DNA of 64,000 nt from positions 17,300,501-17,364,500 of the forward strand of contig NC_135247.1 in NCBI RefSeq assembly GCF_947623445.1, in the 5' to 3' direction. The notes beneath the pieces are model-generated. The model was not told the DNA's origin and made no database searches. It was given only the letters and a program-made list of their open reading frames with translations. This stretch comes from Clavelina lepadiformis. Taxonomy: Eukaryota; Chordata; Ascidiacea; Aplousobranchia; Clavelinidae. The position numbers and the translations under genes are program-made. Position 1 is the first letter of the stretch. Every line of letters begins with the position of its first letter. Shown one piece after another: positions 10,840-22,400 of this stretch.

Positions 10840-11875
10840 ATTTATCGTGGCCAGTTTTCAAACAAATGCAAGTTCTATTTCAAATAGCTTTTTACAAAGG
10901 AAAACCTAAAACAAACCACAAAAATGAAGTCACTTAAAAACTACATTTAGAAATTGACCATATAGAACATATTGTTCAGCACGCCAGCATTATATTCTAT
11001 GCAGTAATAGAAAGAAGCATTAAAGTAAAAATACAAAAATAATATGGTAAACAGATTTTACATTTTAAGGCACATATTGGCATGAAGTACAAATGTAATA
11101 TGAAGTACAAATAAGCAAATGTATTACAAAGATTAAATCAGTTTGAAGAGCAAGAAACAGTTATTAGTAATTACAGCATTTCATTTCCATAGAAAGGAAA
11201 TAATTATAATTCTAAAGTATCGCTGCAATTTATCAAGTGCTATTTAGGAAGTGCATTAGATAAATGTACATTTTAAGGTCATACTATCAACAATAAAAAC
11301 AACAATTTTCAATCACAGTACATGTAGCGCATTAGCAAAGTATAACTACAAAAAGTTAAAGTCACAAAACTAGAAATAAAATACCATCTTTTACTGCAAG
11401 AGCAATTCAAACAGGCCAGTTCATCACCAAAAACAGGTCAGAAAGATTTCATGCAGAGTGTCATTCTTGTATATTTTTACTTACGTGCTAATTGCTATCA
11501 ACTTGGAACCAAGAATTTGAAATCAAAACAACTCATTTTGCAAAACCAAACTATAAGGTACGGTACACGCTGTAAAAGTAGCACATCTTGTTTGAAGAAC
11601 TTACACAGTCATAAAAATATGAGCACAAAGCTATCAATGACCATGCCTACTGACAGTGTGAGAGAGCAAAAATTCTATGCAGTAGAAAACTACTTGCAAA
11701 GATGTCACGGCTAACATTTTAGCAATAATTTTCAAAAGAAGTCATACATATATTTATACCAAACAAAGCACTAAGCACAGTTGACACAACGTATGCTAAG
11801 TTTAAGCCACAATTCAAACTTATACCAAACTCAGAACAGCACGATACCAATGAAAAATAATCAAAATCTTATAAT
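10840..11875. other. Intergenic, TBCD to TPR gene
   Basis: This AT-rich stretch has no supportable coding exon. It must hold the TBCD 5' end and the TPR gene's 3' UTR. The short frames here have no domain character. The genes are about 1 kb apart, too far for the tightly packed operons known in tunicates. Confidence 0.5.
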
Positions 11876-13441
11876 CTAGTGGCTTGAATCCGAAGATGAG
11901 CTTAGTTGTCTGTAAAATGGAGTATTCTGGTCGATGACCCCTCCATCTCTCAGCTGACGCATGTGCTCTGGACTTGGAATGCTTCCTTCTGTGATTGATG
12001 AAAATCCACGTGCTACCTGACTAATGGGCCTGAACTCATCATCAGAATAATCCCGTCTTCCTCTCTTGTATGAACGTGGACGACGCCTCATCTTTCTAGG
12101 CATGATCTTCACGAATTTTTCTTGTGAAGCTGGATGTTGTGCCGGTCCATCTAATTGTTCTTCAGAAACCACACGGCCGTCAATTGTTTCTTCATGAACC
12201 TTATCATCAGATGACTTGTCTTCGGTGGACCTGGTCTTACTCTGAAGAAGTAGTGCATGGCTCAATTTTTGAACAAGCCTATCCTGGTATGACATGTTAA
12301 CATTTTTAGCATCTGCTTGCAGCTTTATAGCTTGTTGGTAATGGTCCACCGCTTTGTGATGGTGGCTTCGAACCATGCATATCCCGGCTAAACCCTCATG
12401 CACTTGCCATTGTCCATACTTGTCTCCAGTATCCTTAAAAGCTTGGAGTGCATGCAAGTAGCTCTCCCCTGCAACCTGAAAATTTCCAAGCTGACTTTGT
12501 GCATATGCAAGGCTGCAGAAGCATTGTGCCTGGGCGCTTCTGTTACCCAGCTCTCCATGTATCTTAACAGCACTCTTGTGGACATCAATTGCAGTTTGGT
12601 ATTGCCTTAAGCAATTGTAAATTGCCCCCATGTTCTGTAAAGTGATTGCAATCTGTTGTTTATTATCAATTGGACAAGCCTCAAGTGCACAATCGAAACA
12701 AGTCAGTGCATTTTTATAGTCTGACAGCACTGTATATTTCATTCCTATTTCAGTTAATACCCTGGTCTTATTTTCCTGTCTGCTGATCTTCAAAGCCAAG
12801 TCCCGGCATTCATCAAGGACAAATTTGCATTCATCAGCCCCGCATTCCTCATCTGACAACATGGAATCGACTTTGTATATCATCACCTGGCAAGCTTCTT
12901 TAAACTTGTTCTGTTCTTGATGCACAGCAATGGCTTCTGTGTAATAGCCACGGGCTTGTACATAATCCTGCTTTGCTGCGTAAACTTTTGCCAAATTAAC
13001 CAATGTTTCACACATCATTCCAGGATTAACAGAATGAAGGCGATACTCTGCGATGGCCGTTTTGTAATACATTATAGCCGTGTCAAATTCCTTTGCGCAC
13101 TCGTGACCGTAGCCAATGTTGAAAATAATGTCCCCTTTAAACGGATCGGCATTTGCTGCTGATTCTTCCTGCAAGATAGACTTTAGTACGTCAATACCAC
13201 GGGCATGTAAGCCAGCAGCGATATAAGATGCTCCCAAATTAAACAAGCATCTCCTTTCTAAATCACGATCATTGTTAAGCAGTAGAGCCCTTTTGTGTGC
13301 CTTCGTGAATTGTTCCGTGGCCTGTAAATAGGTTTCTTTGTTAGAAGTTACAGCAGCTTCATTGAGCAGATTTTGTCCTTTTTTGCTGAATTTATTTATC
13401 TGCTCTTTTAACCTCTCATCAGACATTCCAACTAAATCCAT
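11876..13441 (-). CDS. TPR-repeat protein, 521 residues, intronless
   Basis: Residues about 1-400 are tandem tetratricopeptide helices, for example LFNLGASYIAAGLHARGIDVL, ITLQNMGAIYNCLRQYQTAID and CSLAYAQSQLGNFQVAGESY. TPRs are scaffolds for protein binding. After the repeats come a charged, probably unstructured linker (KSSDDKVHEETIDGR), a very basic patch PRKMRRRPRSYKRGRR that could be a nuclear localisation signal, and a Ser-rich end. The start ATG is the first in a clean frame and the whole protein is one exon. I do not recognise a specific orthologue; TTC24-like or GPSM/LGN-like TPR proteins are candidates, but no GoLoco motif follows the repeats. Role unknown. Confidence 0.85.
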   Translation of the reverse strand: MDLVGMSDERLKEQINKFSKKGQNLLNEAAVTSNKETYLQATEQFTKAHKRALLLNNDRDLERRCLFNLGASYIAAGLHARGIDVLKSILQEESAANADPFKGDIIFNIGYGHECAKEFDTAIMYYKTAIAEYRLHSVNPGMMCETLVNLAKVYAAKQDYVQARGYYTEAIAVHQEQNKFKEACQVMIYKVDSMLSDEECGADECKFVLDECRDLALKISRQENKTRVLTEIGMKYTVLSDYKNALTCFDCALEACPIDNKQQIAITLQNMGAIYNCLRQYQTAIDVHKSAVKIHGELGNRSAQAQCFCSLAYAQSQLGNFQVAGESYLHALQAFKDTGDKYGQWQVHEGLAGICMVRSHHHKAVDHYQQAIKLQADAKNVNMSYQDRLVQKLSHALLLQSKTRSTEDKSSDDKVHEETIDGRVVSEEQLDGPAQHPASQEKFVKIMPRKMRRRPRSYKRGRRDYSDDEFRPISQVARGFSSITEGSIPSPEHMRQLRDGGVIDQNTPFYRQLSSSSDSSH

Positions 13442-13789
13442 TTTGAAAGAACACAGTTATCACTTATCAAGTTTATATTTTCATAACAGATAGAATAATT
13501 ACTAAAATATTCAGCTACAGGGCTACAAATGAAACATTCATCAACGTTAAAACTTGCTGCATTATGCCAAAGCCTAACATTTTGTCCTCATTACGCAGCT
13601 AGGTATTTGCATTGGTTATTTTCCAGTTCACAAGCTTGGGCGTATAGTATCATTTATTTTTAACACTAACTGTACGGAGTAATAATATAATAATCTAAAA
13701 ATGCAGACAGTCCTGGTTATTTCCTATGTTATTGTAGTATACAATTGCCATTTGTTTTAATCACCTCGAACTATATACGTTATCATTAG

Positions 13790-14005
13790 CCGGACTGGAA
13801 AGTACGGCAGTTTTCAATGAGAAATCGTGCGCACAAAGATGCAAATTTTGGCATGATGGTGTGCACTGAAGCCTGAATTCTTTGTTTATTTATTATAACT
13901 TGGAGTTCAAACCATCAGTTTTTCTTTTTTTATTCATTATAAATTGGCATGACGATTGAAATATTCGGCGTACATGTGGATGAATCTTGTGCGTGCAGGT
14001 TCCAC
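13790..14005 (+). repeat. Direct repeat D1, copy 1
   Basis: GGAAAGTACGGCAGTTTTCAA, GTGCACTGAAGCC, GAATTCTTT and AAATTGGCATGA recur in the same order at 14611-14762. This copy carries about 45 extra bases in its middle, around a repeated TTATTCATTATAA. Confidence 0.6.
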
Positions 14006-14253
14006 ACGTCCTCTTCATAATTAATCTGTTTTTGGAAATATTAATGATTGTCACTTTTTTGTTCATTGCTTGTTTGTGACTGTATTTTTTGCTTTACCAA
14101 CCTGCAACAAGGCTATAGCACCATACTTTTCAATCCGCGTAGTCAATGGCAAAAAATTAACGATAAATATATACAGTATGATAGCACAAAAGATAATATG
14201 CTCACAACCAATTAACAAATGGAAAAAGTAACAAAGCCCGAATAACTTCAGTC

Positions 14254-14340
14254 AGCCCAGTAGCCAAGTGGTTGGATTGCTAACGTTGGAAAATAAAACC
14301 CTTGTTCGATATCCAGTGGCGCTACCGTTGTAACCAGACT
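14254..14340 (+). repeat. tRNA-derived SINE-like fragment
   Basis: The stretch has a tRNA-type A box (TAGCCAAGTGGTTGG at 14261-14275) and, about 30 bases on, a B box (TTGTTCGATATCC at 14302-14314), followed by GGCGCTACC. The outer stem does not close as in a working tRNA, so a tRNA-derived SINE head is more likely than a gene. Confidence 0.45.
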
Positions 14341-14610
14341 GGAATCTAGGGCCTTTCCGCCAAAGATCTACAACGGAAAACCAAATGCAATTTTTACTTA
14401 AGCGGATTTTCATGTATGCATATGTAAATTTTCGACTTAAGTCTACATACATATTTTCAAATGGACAGATTTTTTAAATACAATATTTTGGTGCAATATT
14501 CTTGTTGGCGTAAACCTTTGGCAGACAAAACTTGCCGATTCCACTCTGGCGTTGTAATGCCCTTGGACAAGGCATAACATTAACGAGTTTAACGACACTT
14601 ACTCCTTTTC

Positions 14611-14762
14611 CCGATTAGAAAGTACGTCAGTTTTCGATGAAAAATTGTGCGTGCACAGATGCAAATTTTAGCGTGATGGCGTGCACTGAAGCCCGAATTC
14701 TTTATTTATTATAAATTGGCATGATGATAAAAAATTTCAGCGTGGACGTGCCACACTTTCCA
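14611..14762 (+). repeat. Direct repeat D1, copy 2
   Basis: This is the shorter copy of the repeat at 13790-14005, in the same orientation, about 800 bases downstream. The two share GAAAGTACG-CAGTTTTC, GATGCAAATTTT, GTGCACTGAAGCC and the AAATTGGCATGA block. They may be copies of one mobile element; no target duplication was found. Confidence 0.6.
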
Positions 14763-14879
14763 CTATGGCTCCTGATGAACAGTTCCAAATTAAGCCAATA
14801 ACAAATAAACATACACAAAAACTAAAAAATGCGTGTACTGGTGTATCATACTGACGATCGGCACTTGTCGACTTGAATA

Positions 14880-15000
14880 ACGGCTTGCTCGGTAACGCGG
14901 GGCTCGACCGCTCAATCATCGCAAAGGTTAAGTCGTGCAAAGACTTTCCTCAGTCGAAGACTGCAAGACGTCAAAGTACCGGCAGTCTGGGATACAGAGA
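14880..15000 (-). repeat. Dispersed repeat R1, copy 2
   Basis: Read on the minus strand, this has GAGGAAAGTCTTTGCACGACT, then GATGATTGAGC, then GCGTTACCGAG, in the order seen in the other three R1 copies. The outer parts are more diverged than in copies 1 and 3. Confidence 0.5.
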
Positions 15001-15676
15001 TCGTACATTTCAACAAAATTTTAAAATAAAGTTCATTTTTTGAGAAAAAGTTTGAGTTAGGCTAAGTATGAGATTACGACTTACCAACCCAAAACCTTAC
15101 AACGCCAATCTGTGTTGCCAAATAACAAGTTAAAATTACAAATGCCTGTTAAACAACGTGCAAAACTTTGTGTTACACAACACTGACACATAAATAATTT
15201 TACGTTAAGTAGTATTTTTCAATGTACTGAATGCAAATTGTTTAATAGAAATAACAATTACGTAATACAAGTAAGTTTTCTGCGCTAGAGGATTCTAAAT
15301 ACGAATAGAATATTGTGAGAAAAATACTAAACTGGCAACACTGACGCCAATCGTTGCTTAGGAAAAAACATCGTCATCACTTTTTACTATGGAACAAATC
15401 CTAGACCTTCAAATACTATCACTTACCAATTTGTTTAACAAATTTGTGTAATTCTGAAGTCTTTGTTAACTACAATTAATACTAAACTATAAAATTTCCA
15501 TTTTAAATGCGCAAGTATTGTATTTGACGACACATGGCAGGTACGTAAACAGTTCATTTGATCGCACAACAATAAGAGAAAAACAAAGTTATGAGGACAT
15601 CTGTTGACAAATCACAATCATGCAGCTTATTTTGCCGGGCTAGCAACTTATATACACAACAACAGTGTATTCCAAA

Positions 15677-15682
15677 TTTATT
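15677..15682 (-). terminator. mTOR polyadenylation signal (AATAAA)
   Basis: TTTATT on the plus strand is AATAAA on the coding strand, about 27 bases after the mTOR stop codon (15709-15711). It implies a very short 3' UTR. Confidence 0.7.
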
Positions 15683-15708
15683 GATTGCACTGATAGCATT
15701 GAAATAGC

Positions 15709-16441
15709 CTACCAAAACGGACACCTAAAAATATAAGAATAGGATGGGTTTAGTACAGTTCTGCACATGCGAAGAAGCTACAAACAGCTTAGGCCAAGCA
15801 TTTACATCATATTGCATTTGTTTTTCGAAATAAGTCATGCTATATGTTAACCTTCTACCAATATTTGACCAAAAACGTACCATCCTATATAACACTGGCA
15901 TAGATTTTCATGGGAGGTTGCTTGCGCAATTAACAGATTAACTTGATTGGGAATGTCCATCGGTTCCGAAGTGAAGTCGCAACCTAGAAACATGTTGTGA
16001 AAGTTTTAACGAACGTGACCTACCCAGAAACTATGCAAACTCAAAGGTTCTAGAAAACAATGCCATAAGTGAATTATCTATAATGCATGCCACATTACAG
16101 ACAACAAAGGCTTGCAAGACCCCTAACACAGCCTTGCACTGGGTACTTCGATTGTATTCAAAATCTTAAAGTCTAATTGTGCAACTTTCTTGTGAGAAAG
16201 TCAATTTTACCTGTCAATTTATCACGAACTCTGTTCACAATCACAAGAGCTTTCTTGTTCAAAACTTCAGGCCTAGCGCCACCCTCGGCTAAAAAACGAA
16301 TAAATTTTACTAACAGCAGAAGAAAGAAAACTTTTAACATGATGTTTTAAAAACCTGGTGTTTGCGCTGTTGCCGCCAAAGTGGAAGCGAAACTCTCAAC
16401 GCCTCCTTCGCCCCCTCTAGTGGTGTTGTGCTCATTGTTGT
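15709..16441 (-). other. MTOR: mTOR exons for regulatory linker and FATC
   Basis: Exons 16441-16355, 16288-16211, about 15983-15895, and 15724-15709 encode the end of the protein. The first gives a Gly/Thr/Ala-rich linker ([18 protein letters not shown]). The next resumes strong conservation with [18 protein letters not shown], then [12 protein letters not shown], and the last exon adds CPFW and the stop. The linker is about 39 residues, against about 58 in vertebrates, and has no RxRxxS/T site. Confidence 0.85.
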
Positions 16442-19400
16442 CTGAATAAGAAAGCAATAACGTGCATAACCATCACAAAATGATAAACACAGTAATTAGT
16501 ACGTAAGCAGTAACATTCAAACATTCACTTAAAACAAACCAACCAACCAACAGATTTAGCAATAAAAAAGCAGCATCATGAGAAACGTTTAAAACGTGAA
16601 TAGGAGATGCTGGACAACATAATATAGCAGATGTAATATCAATCGCTTGATATTACTTACTGTCTACCAGTCGCCAATTGAGAAGAGGGTCATAAACAAA
16701 AGCCTCCAACACCGCCAAGACGCTTTCTCGATGCTGTCTAAGTACTGACATCACTATGTGGCAAGTGTGCTTGTAGTTGCCTTCTATACCAGTCACCTAG
16801 AAATTAGTGTTGTGGTAATCGCCAGCATTTGACATTGCGGTCAAGTTGGTTGTCTTAATATTTACGATGCTTGCGGCTGCAGGTTACGAATTACAGCGTT
16901 ATACCTCCATCGCATTTGTCAGCATCCTGGTAAGGCGGAAAGGAATTTTTTCCGGAAATTTTTCACGAGCCATGGCAACCTGCGCGCACAATTTCAGGCA
17001 ACAAAGTCAGGTAAAGGCTTGCAGCATGTGGTGACAAATAAAAACATTTCATCAAACAATCTTCTGTTACCAGATAACTTACACTACCAAACAATAATAA
17101 AGTTAGAACAGGATATGACATACTTAAATTTGAAAATACCGTTAACACTGAGCAGCATGAGTTTAGTACTTGCCTCAAAACAGTCTCCAAAATCAATATG
17201 CAAAACCTTTCCACTGATGCGGTCTAGCATCAAATTACTGGGATGACGATCGCCCAGACCAAGCACGTGACCAACCATTGACATAACAGCAAGTGACCTA
17301 GTGTAGTTTGTTCGTCGGTCAAACCAAGCCTGTAACACAATTATCAATACTCACTCATTTGAATGCGGTTTCTGTCTTCGTGGATCATGAAATCGGTAAC
17401 ATCAAAAAGAACGATTAAAATGACAATATCGACGAATACAATCATATGCAGCAGAACTAGCTCTTGGTATTAAAAAATAAAATCATCTCAGAAACGTGAG
17501 ACACTTTGCAGCACTGCAGCGTCAGTGTAATGCGTTTGGGAAAGGCAATAAAATCACTTGCTCCTGTTCAGTGGTTCTGGTGAACACTTTCAAATTCGGG
17601 TAAGATCAAATAAAAAAAAATTGTATATATCGGGAGGTGGACGAAAACAATAGTTCGGTAACCAGGGTTTGAATGATGAGGAATTGTCACCGGGTTTAAG
17701 TCGTGCAAAGATTTCCTCACTTCAAAGATAAATCTTCCGATACCATACCCAGTACGAACCTCAGATGTTGGACTTTTCAACCACAGAAGCTTGGCCAGAT
17801 CATCACCGGCAGTGTTGTTGATTGCGTGCTCGAACACTTCGACCTTCTGCATCAGTGTCAGGTGGTCGTAATCTGGCGCCATCTATTTATGATAATGCAA
17901 ACGTCAATGGACAAGGAAAAAATTCCTCAGAGAGGCAATCTAGCAATAACTACAGCATAGAAATAAAAGTAAAATAATTATCAAAAAGCAACAACACTTC
18001 TGCAAGAAACTTTGAGTTTAAGTCAAAAAGCCGCATAGCAATTCATATTGATGAGGCAACTTCTTACTCTGAGCATGATCCGATGCTCAATGTTGAGGAG
18101 AATCTTCTTCTTATCTCGATAGTCTCGGATCAAAGTATGTAGAGTGTCGCAGTTTGGCACCCAGCCAATAAGACCGGAGTTGGTGGATAGGGGAACCACC
18201 GAAAAGCGATGAATACTGGAATTAAGAAAATGAAGTCTTGAAAACGATACAACTACAGCTGCAGTTAAAATAGCATCAAATGTATAAGAAATAACGTTAT
18301 GAAAAAACGTTTGCGTGATTTCAGGCAAATCTTTATTGAAATGTTTAACTAAAAAAACCTTAAATTTTTCCGACTGCATGTTTGGTCAGTTGCTAGTAAG
18401 GTGTTGACCAATCCGAACAGCTGCATCACCCGCTCATCCTGTCGTAAGTCTTCGTGACCCTTCAGTAAAAACGTGTATTCTTTGCCATTGCCCCCTGGGT
18501 GAAAAAACAACAATTGTTAATAAAAAAATACAGTATTCATCAGCGCTCTAGCGTTGACTTTTGTTTCGCAGTTTATTTTATTTACCAGTTGTTAATTTTA
18601 AGTAATTTACAACGTGCTAAAAACTACAATATAATTTTAAACCAATAAATGTTAAGAAATTAAAACAACTAAAGCATTTCTACCTTTAATAGAGAGTTTT
18701 CGTGGTCGCTGTTTTGAAGTTATCACTTGCAGCGTATGCTGGATGGTTCTGATGCGAACTATTGGACGATGAGGATCGTACGTTCCAGGCACTGCTAAGT
18801 CTAAGTCTTTGCACATGAGCAGCTTCGGTGACACATATTGCAACTCAATGGTGGTCAACTGTAAGTCGAGAAGGTGGTTAATGGTTATGCTACAGACTTT
18901 GTTATCGTGAAGAATACAGGCAACAGAATATCTAGCTTCATGGTGCATTCCAACTACTGGAAATTTTCAACAAAATACCTGCGGCAACTGCTTTGAAATT
19001 CTGCGGAACACGTGATAATAGAGGTCCCATGCTTGGTTCAAATCTTTGATGTTTCCAGATTGAGTAAATTTTCTGCACCAGTCCTGCGCCTCTTGCAAGT
19101 CACGACCATACGCCTGAATGGAAACGAATAGAAAAGTTCCATATGAAAGGAAACAATTTACACTGCGTTTGCCGATTAAAAAAACATATGGAGGTACAGT
19201 ATGTAAGATTGCACATAAAAAAACATATTATTAGAACCATTACAGCTGTTTCATTCCGAATGAAATCCAGAAAAACGATTGCAATCAACCGGTAATTAAG
19301 CCTCATGGAATGCATCGGTAGCAGACTTACTTGGTTAAAGCTGACTTCCTTCATCGTCTGTGGGCCTTTTTCCAACATGGTATGAAGAGGTTCCAGTGTG

Positions 19401-22400
19401 TTCAGCATCAAACGAACGTTGTGTTCGCCGAAATACAACCGGGACGCCTCTTCTAGACCCTCATGCCACAGCTCGTGCCATAAGATTGCCACCCGGATCA
19501 ATTCCTCTGACACCTTCCATGAAATGAGAAAATTTTAAAGGCGTTGATAAACGGGTTGGGTAAAACGGATTAGTTTTGCAGTTTATATACGTGACATCTG
19601 ACACGTTTCTTCAATAGCATGTTTTCGCTGACTTAAACCAATCGAGCAGATATAAGAGTTGGTTTTGCGCATTTCAACAACCAGTTTGAAGATTCATTCA
19701 TTCTCACCATGATGGCTTGTTGCACTAATGCGTTGGAGTGGTCGCACATTTTTGTGAGAATTTTATTCGCGGCTTGATTGCGCATTGGTATAACAGACTT
19801 GGACGCAACCGCCAACGGGTATATCAAAGCCTAGAAAGTCAAATTATCATAAATATGTTGAAATGAAGCACAAAACTTGAGCAAGTCATTTCAAAAAACG
19901 GACAAAACTGACCATGATCTATTGCACAAAATTTTTGGCTGAAATTTTTCATATCTCGTCAATAAGGGAAAAGTACCATTAGGGAAAGTACCTGCGGATG
20001 GTGTTTCCCAATATCTGTCAGAAGCTGGTGGTTTATGAGGGAAACGAGTGACTTGGGAGTGTCGATGCGAGCAATTAGTTGAGGTATTACCTGTTACAAA
20101 ACATGCAGAAATCCTATATTGTCTAAATTTCTTAGGACATTCGTACTAAATTTTCATCCTAGAAACGTTACTGCTATGAATCCATGATACAATGCACCTT
20201 GTAATAAAGCGTACCAGTAATTGATAAAGTTTTAATCTCACAGCTTACCTGGAGCCAGTTTTCTATCTGAATGCTCTTTATACCTTCTACAAGAACATCG
20301 TGCAAAGCAGGCCAATGCCCATACTCAAACCACAGTGTTAAAACCCTGGATATCGCAGAAGATTTTAGTTGCATTTAATTAAAACAAAGTTTTTCATCAC
20401 ATCACAGTCTTAGCATCGAAATTAATAAAGTTGCACATAAAGGCAGGATAAAAGTAAATATTTCTGGAAGCACACACAATAACAAAGTTGCAATCTGCCA
20501 GGTTACCCTACCAAAACAACTAGCTAAAATAACCTTGAGATATAAACAGACCTGAGTGTATCCTGGAGGGAATTCCCCTGGGAGAGTGAAATTGAGTGGA
20601 AGAATCCTTGAACAGATGGGACAGCAAATTTCAAGATGGTCGATGTGAAGTCATGCTACATAACAGAAGAACTTGACGTCCATTGAAATTGTGCTAGCAT
20701 TAGCTTGGCCTAACCTAATCGCTAATCATGAAAGTCAGCAAATTTATTACTTGCATTTTTGCAGTCTGAATCGAGACACATAACGTTAATTCCCACTTTT
20801 TTCATACTGTTATAATATGATGATATACGGTGTGTTATCTTTAAATGTTGAATTACATTTTCTAAAATTTGATGTCATACGCGAGAATGGTAAGGCTTTG
20901 CTGCAATAAGCTATTTAAGCAAGTGAAATTCAACCACTTAGTATTACCTTCTGCGCTTCTGATTTAGATGCGATGACGATGGGTTTGTTCGGTGGCGGAC
21001 TCTCAATGTCGGACACTTCTGACTCCGATGGACAACTGTCTTCCTCTTCTTCGTTAGAACCTGGTGATAAGACTTAAGCTTTTTGGAGTGTAGCACACCT
21101 CGTATGATGTCACAATAATTTAAATCTTGGCCTGATTGTTTGATGTTCTTGATGACGAGTCTCTCACCTCTTTCAAAGAAACTTTCTTCTTTTTGCGGAG
21201 TTGCCTCGTTCAAAAGATCCATTTTGTTTTTGTAGAACAGGACACATTCAAAATTGACAACAGCCCAAGAATGCCAGGCCTGTAACAAGGTTTCAGTGAT
21301 TAATAAAGCAAATGGAATAACCCAAAACCTACTACAGGAAATCACAGATATCACAACCATATAATACAATATTCACAGTATGTCACTCCAATTGCGTAAG
21401 TCGACTAAGTTGCGATTGGTATTTGAGAGTTGTACACATTTTCTACGAACGACCACAGAAATATACTGAATGTCTAAGTAATTACTGCATCACCTTGTAC
21501 CAGGTCCTATCCTGCTCAGTAGAAAGCATATGAAACTTAATGATCTGAGGGATGGTAGCATCATCGATACCATGAACATCTTGATGCCACTGGCCAAGTT
21601 TCAAAAAGCATCTAAAACAGTTAGATACATGCTGGCAATTTTGGCAAAACCGAGAGAAAGAGTACCGAAAATGTGTTTATTCACAGCTTTCACTAGAAAC
21701 ATTGTAATGTTATTAAAGGCGTTGTATTGTAATGGCATATCCTGTGAAATCTCACCGTGACAAAAGATGTTTTAATTCATTTCGCTGTTCAAGATCTGAA
21801 AGGGTGTGCGGAACATTTTGTATGTTTGCCACGAATTTATGCATTTTTTCCAGCGCATCTTTCTGCAAACAATATCATTACATTGCATTAATTCCGTAAC
21901 TTTCACTTCAATGAGAAAAAATCATTGATTTGTTGTCTAACCTTTTTATTCTGTTTCCAAATGTGTTTAATGTAAGCGAAAGACACGTAGGGATAGGTGG
22001 TGGGCAGTTGTTTCAGTGGCTCCTGACTTGGGTCCACTTCCAGTAACTTCACCAAGGTCTTTTGGGCGAGCATCTAAGCAGAATGTCAGAATAAAGTTGG
22101 TAGGATGTATTTGATAACGGTTTAAGTGATAATTGTTCGATTTACTGTATATATCACAGTAAAAAAGTAACTATAACGCCAGAGTAAATTTGTGAACTTA
22201 GGTACTGAGTGACAACATGTCAATTTTACAAATATTTCAATCAGTAAAAAAAGAGCAGTAATGGAAACTTCAATTATTTACACACCTGGCGACCACTCTT
22301 CATACAGAGACTGGCAAATTTCAGCAGCGTTCTCATATCCTCATGTGGAGATACGACCAATGAACGGGCTTGAATGATCCTCTGCCAATCCTCAAGTTGC

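Larger units (their letters stand above)
13442..15708. other. Intergenic, TPR gene to mTOR 3' end
   Basis: No coding exon is supported. The stretch holds a diverged direct repeat pair (13790-14005 and 14611-14762), a tRNA-like SINE fragment near 14254-14340 and a copy of repeat R1 (14880-15000). The mTOR polyadenylation signal is at its right end. Confidence 0.55.

Noticed and set aside
20944..21369. A 141-codon minus frame read straight through
   Set aside because: Its first part is a real mTOR exon ([19 protein letters not shown]), but the frame then enters an intron. The following mTOR exon ([14 protein letters not shown]) is in a different frame after the acceptor near 21062.
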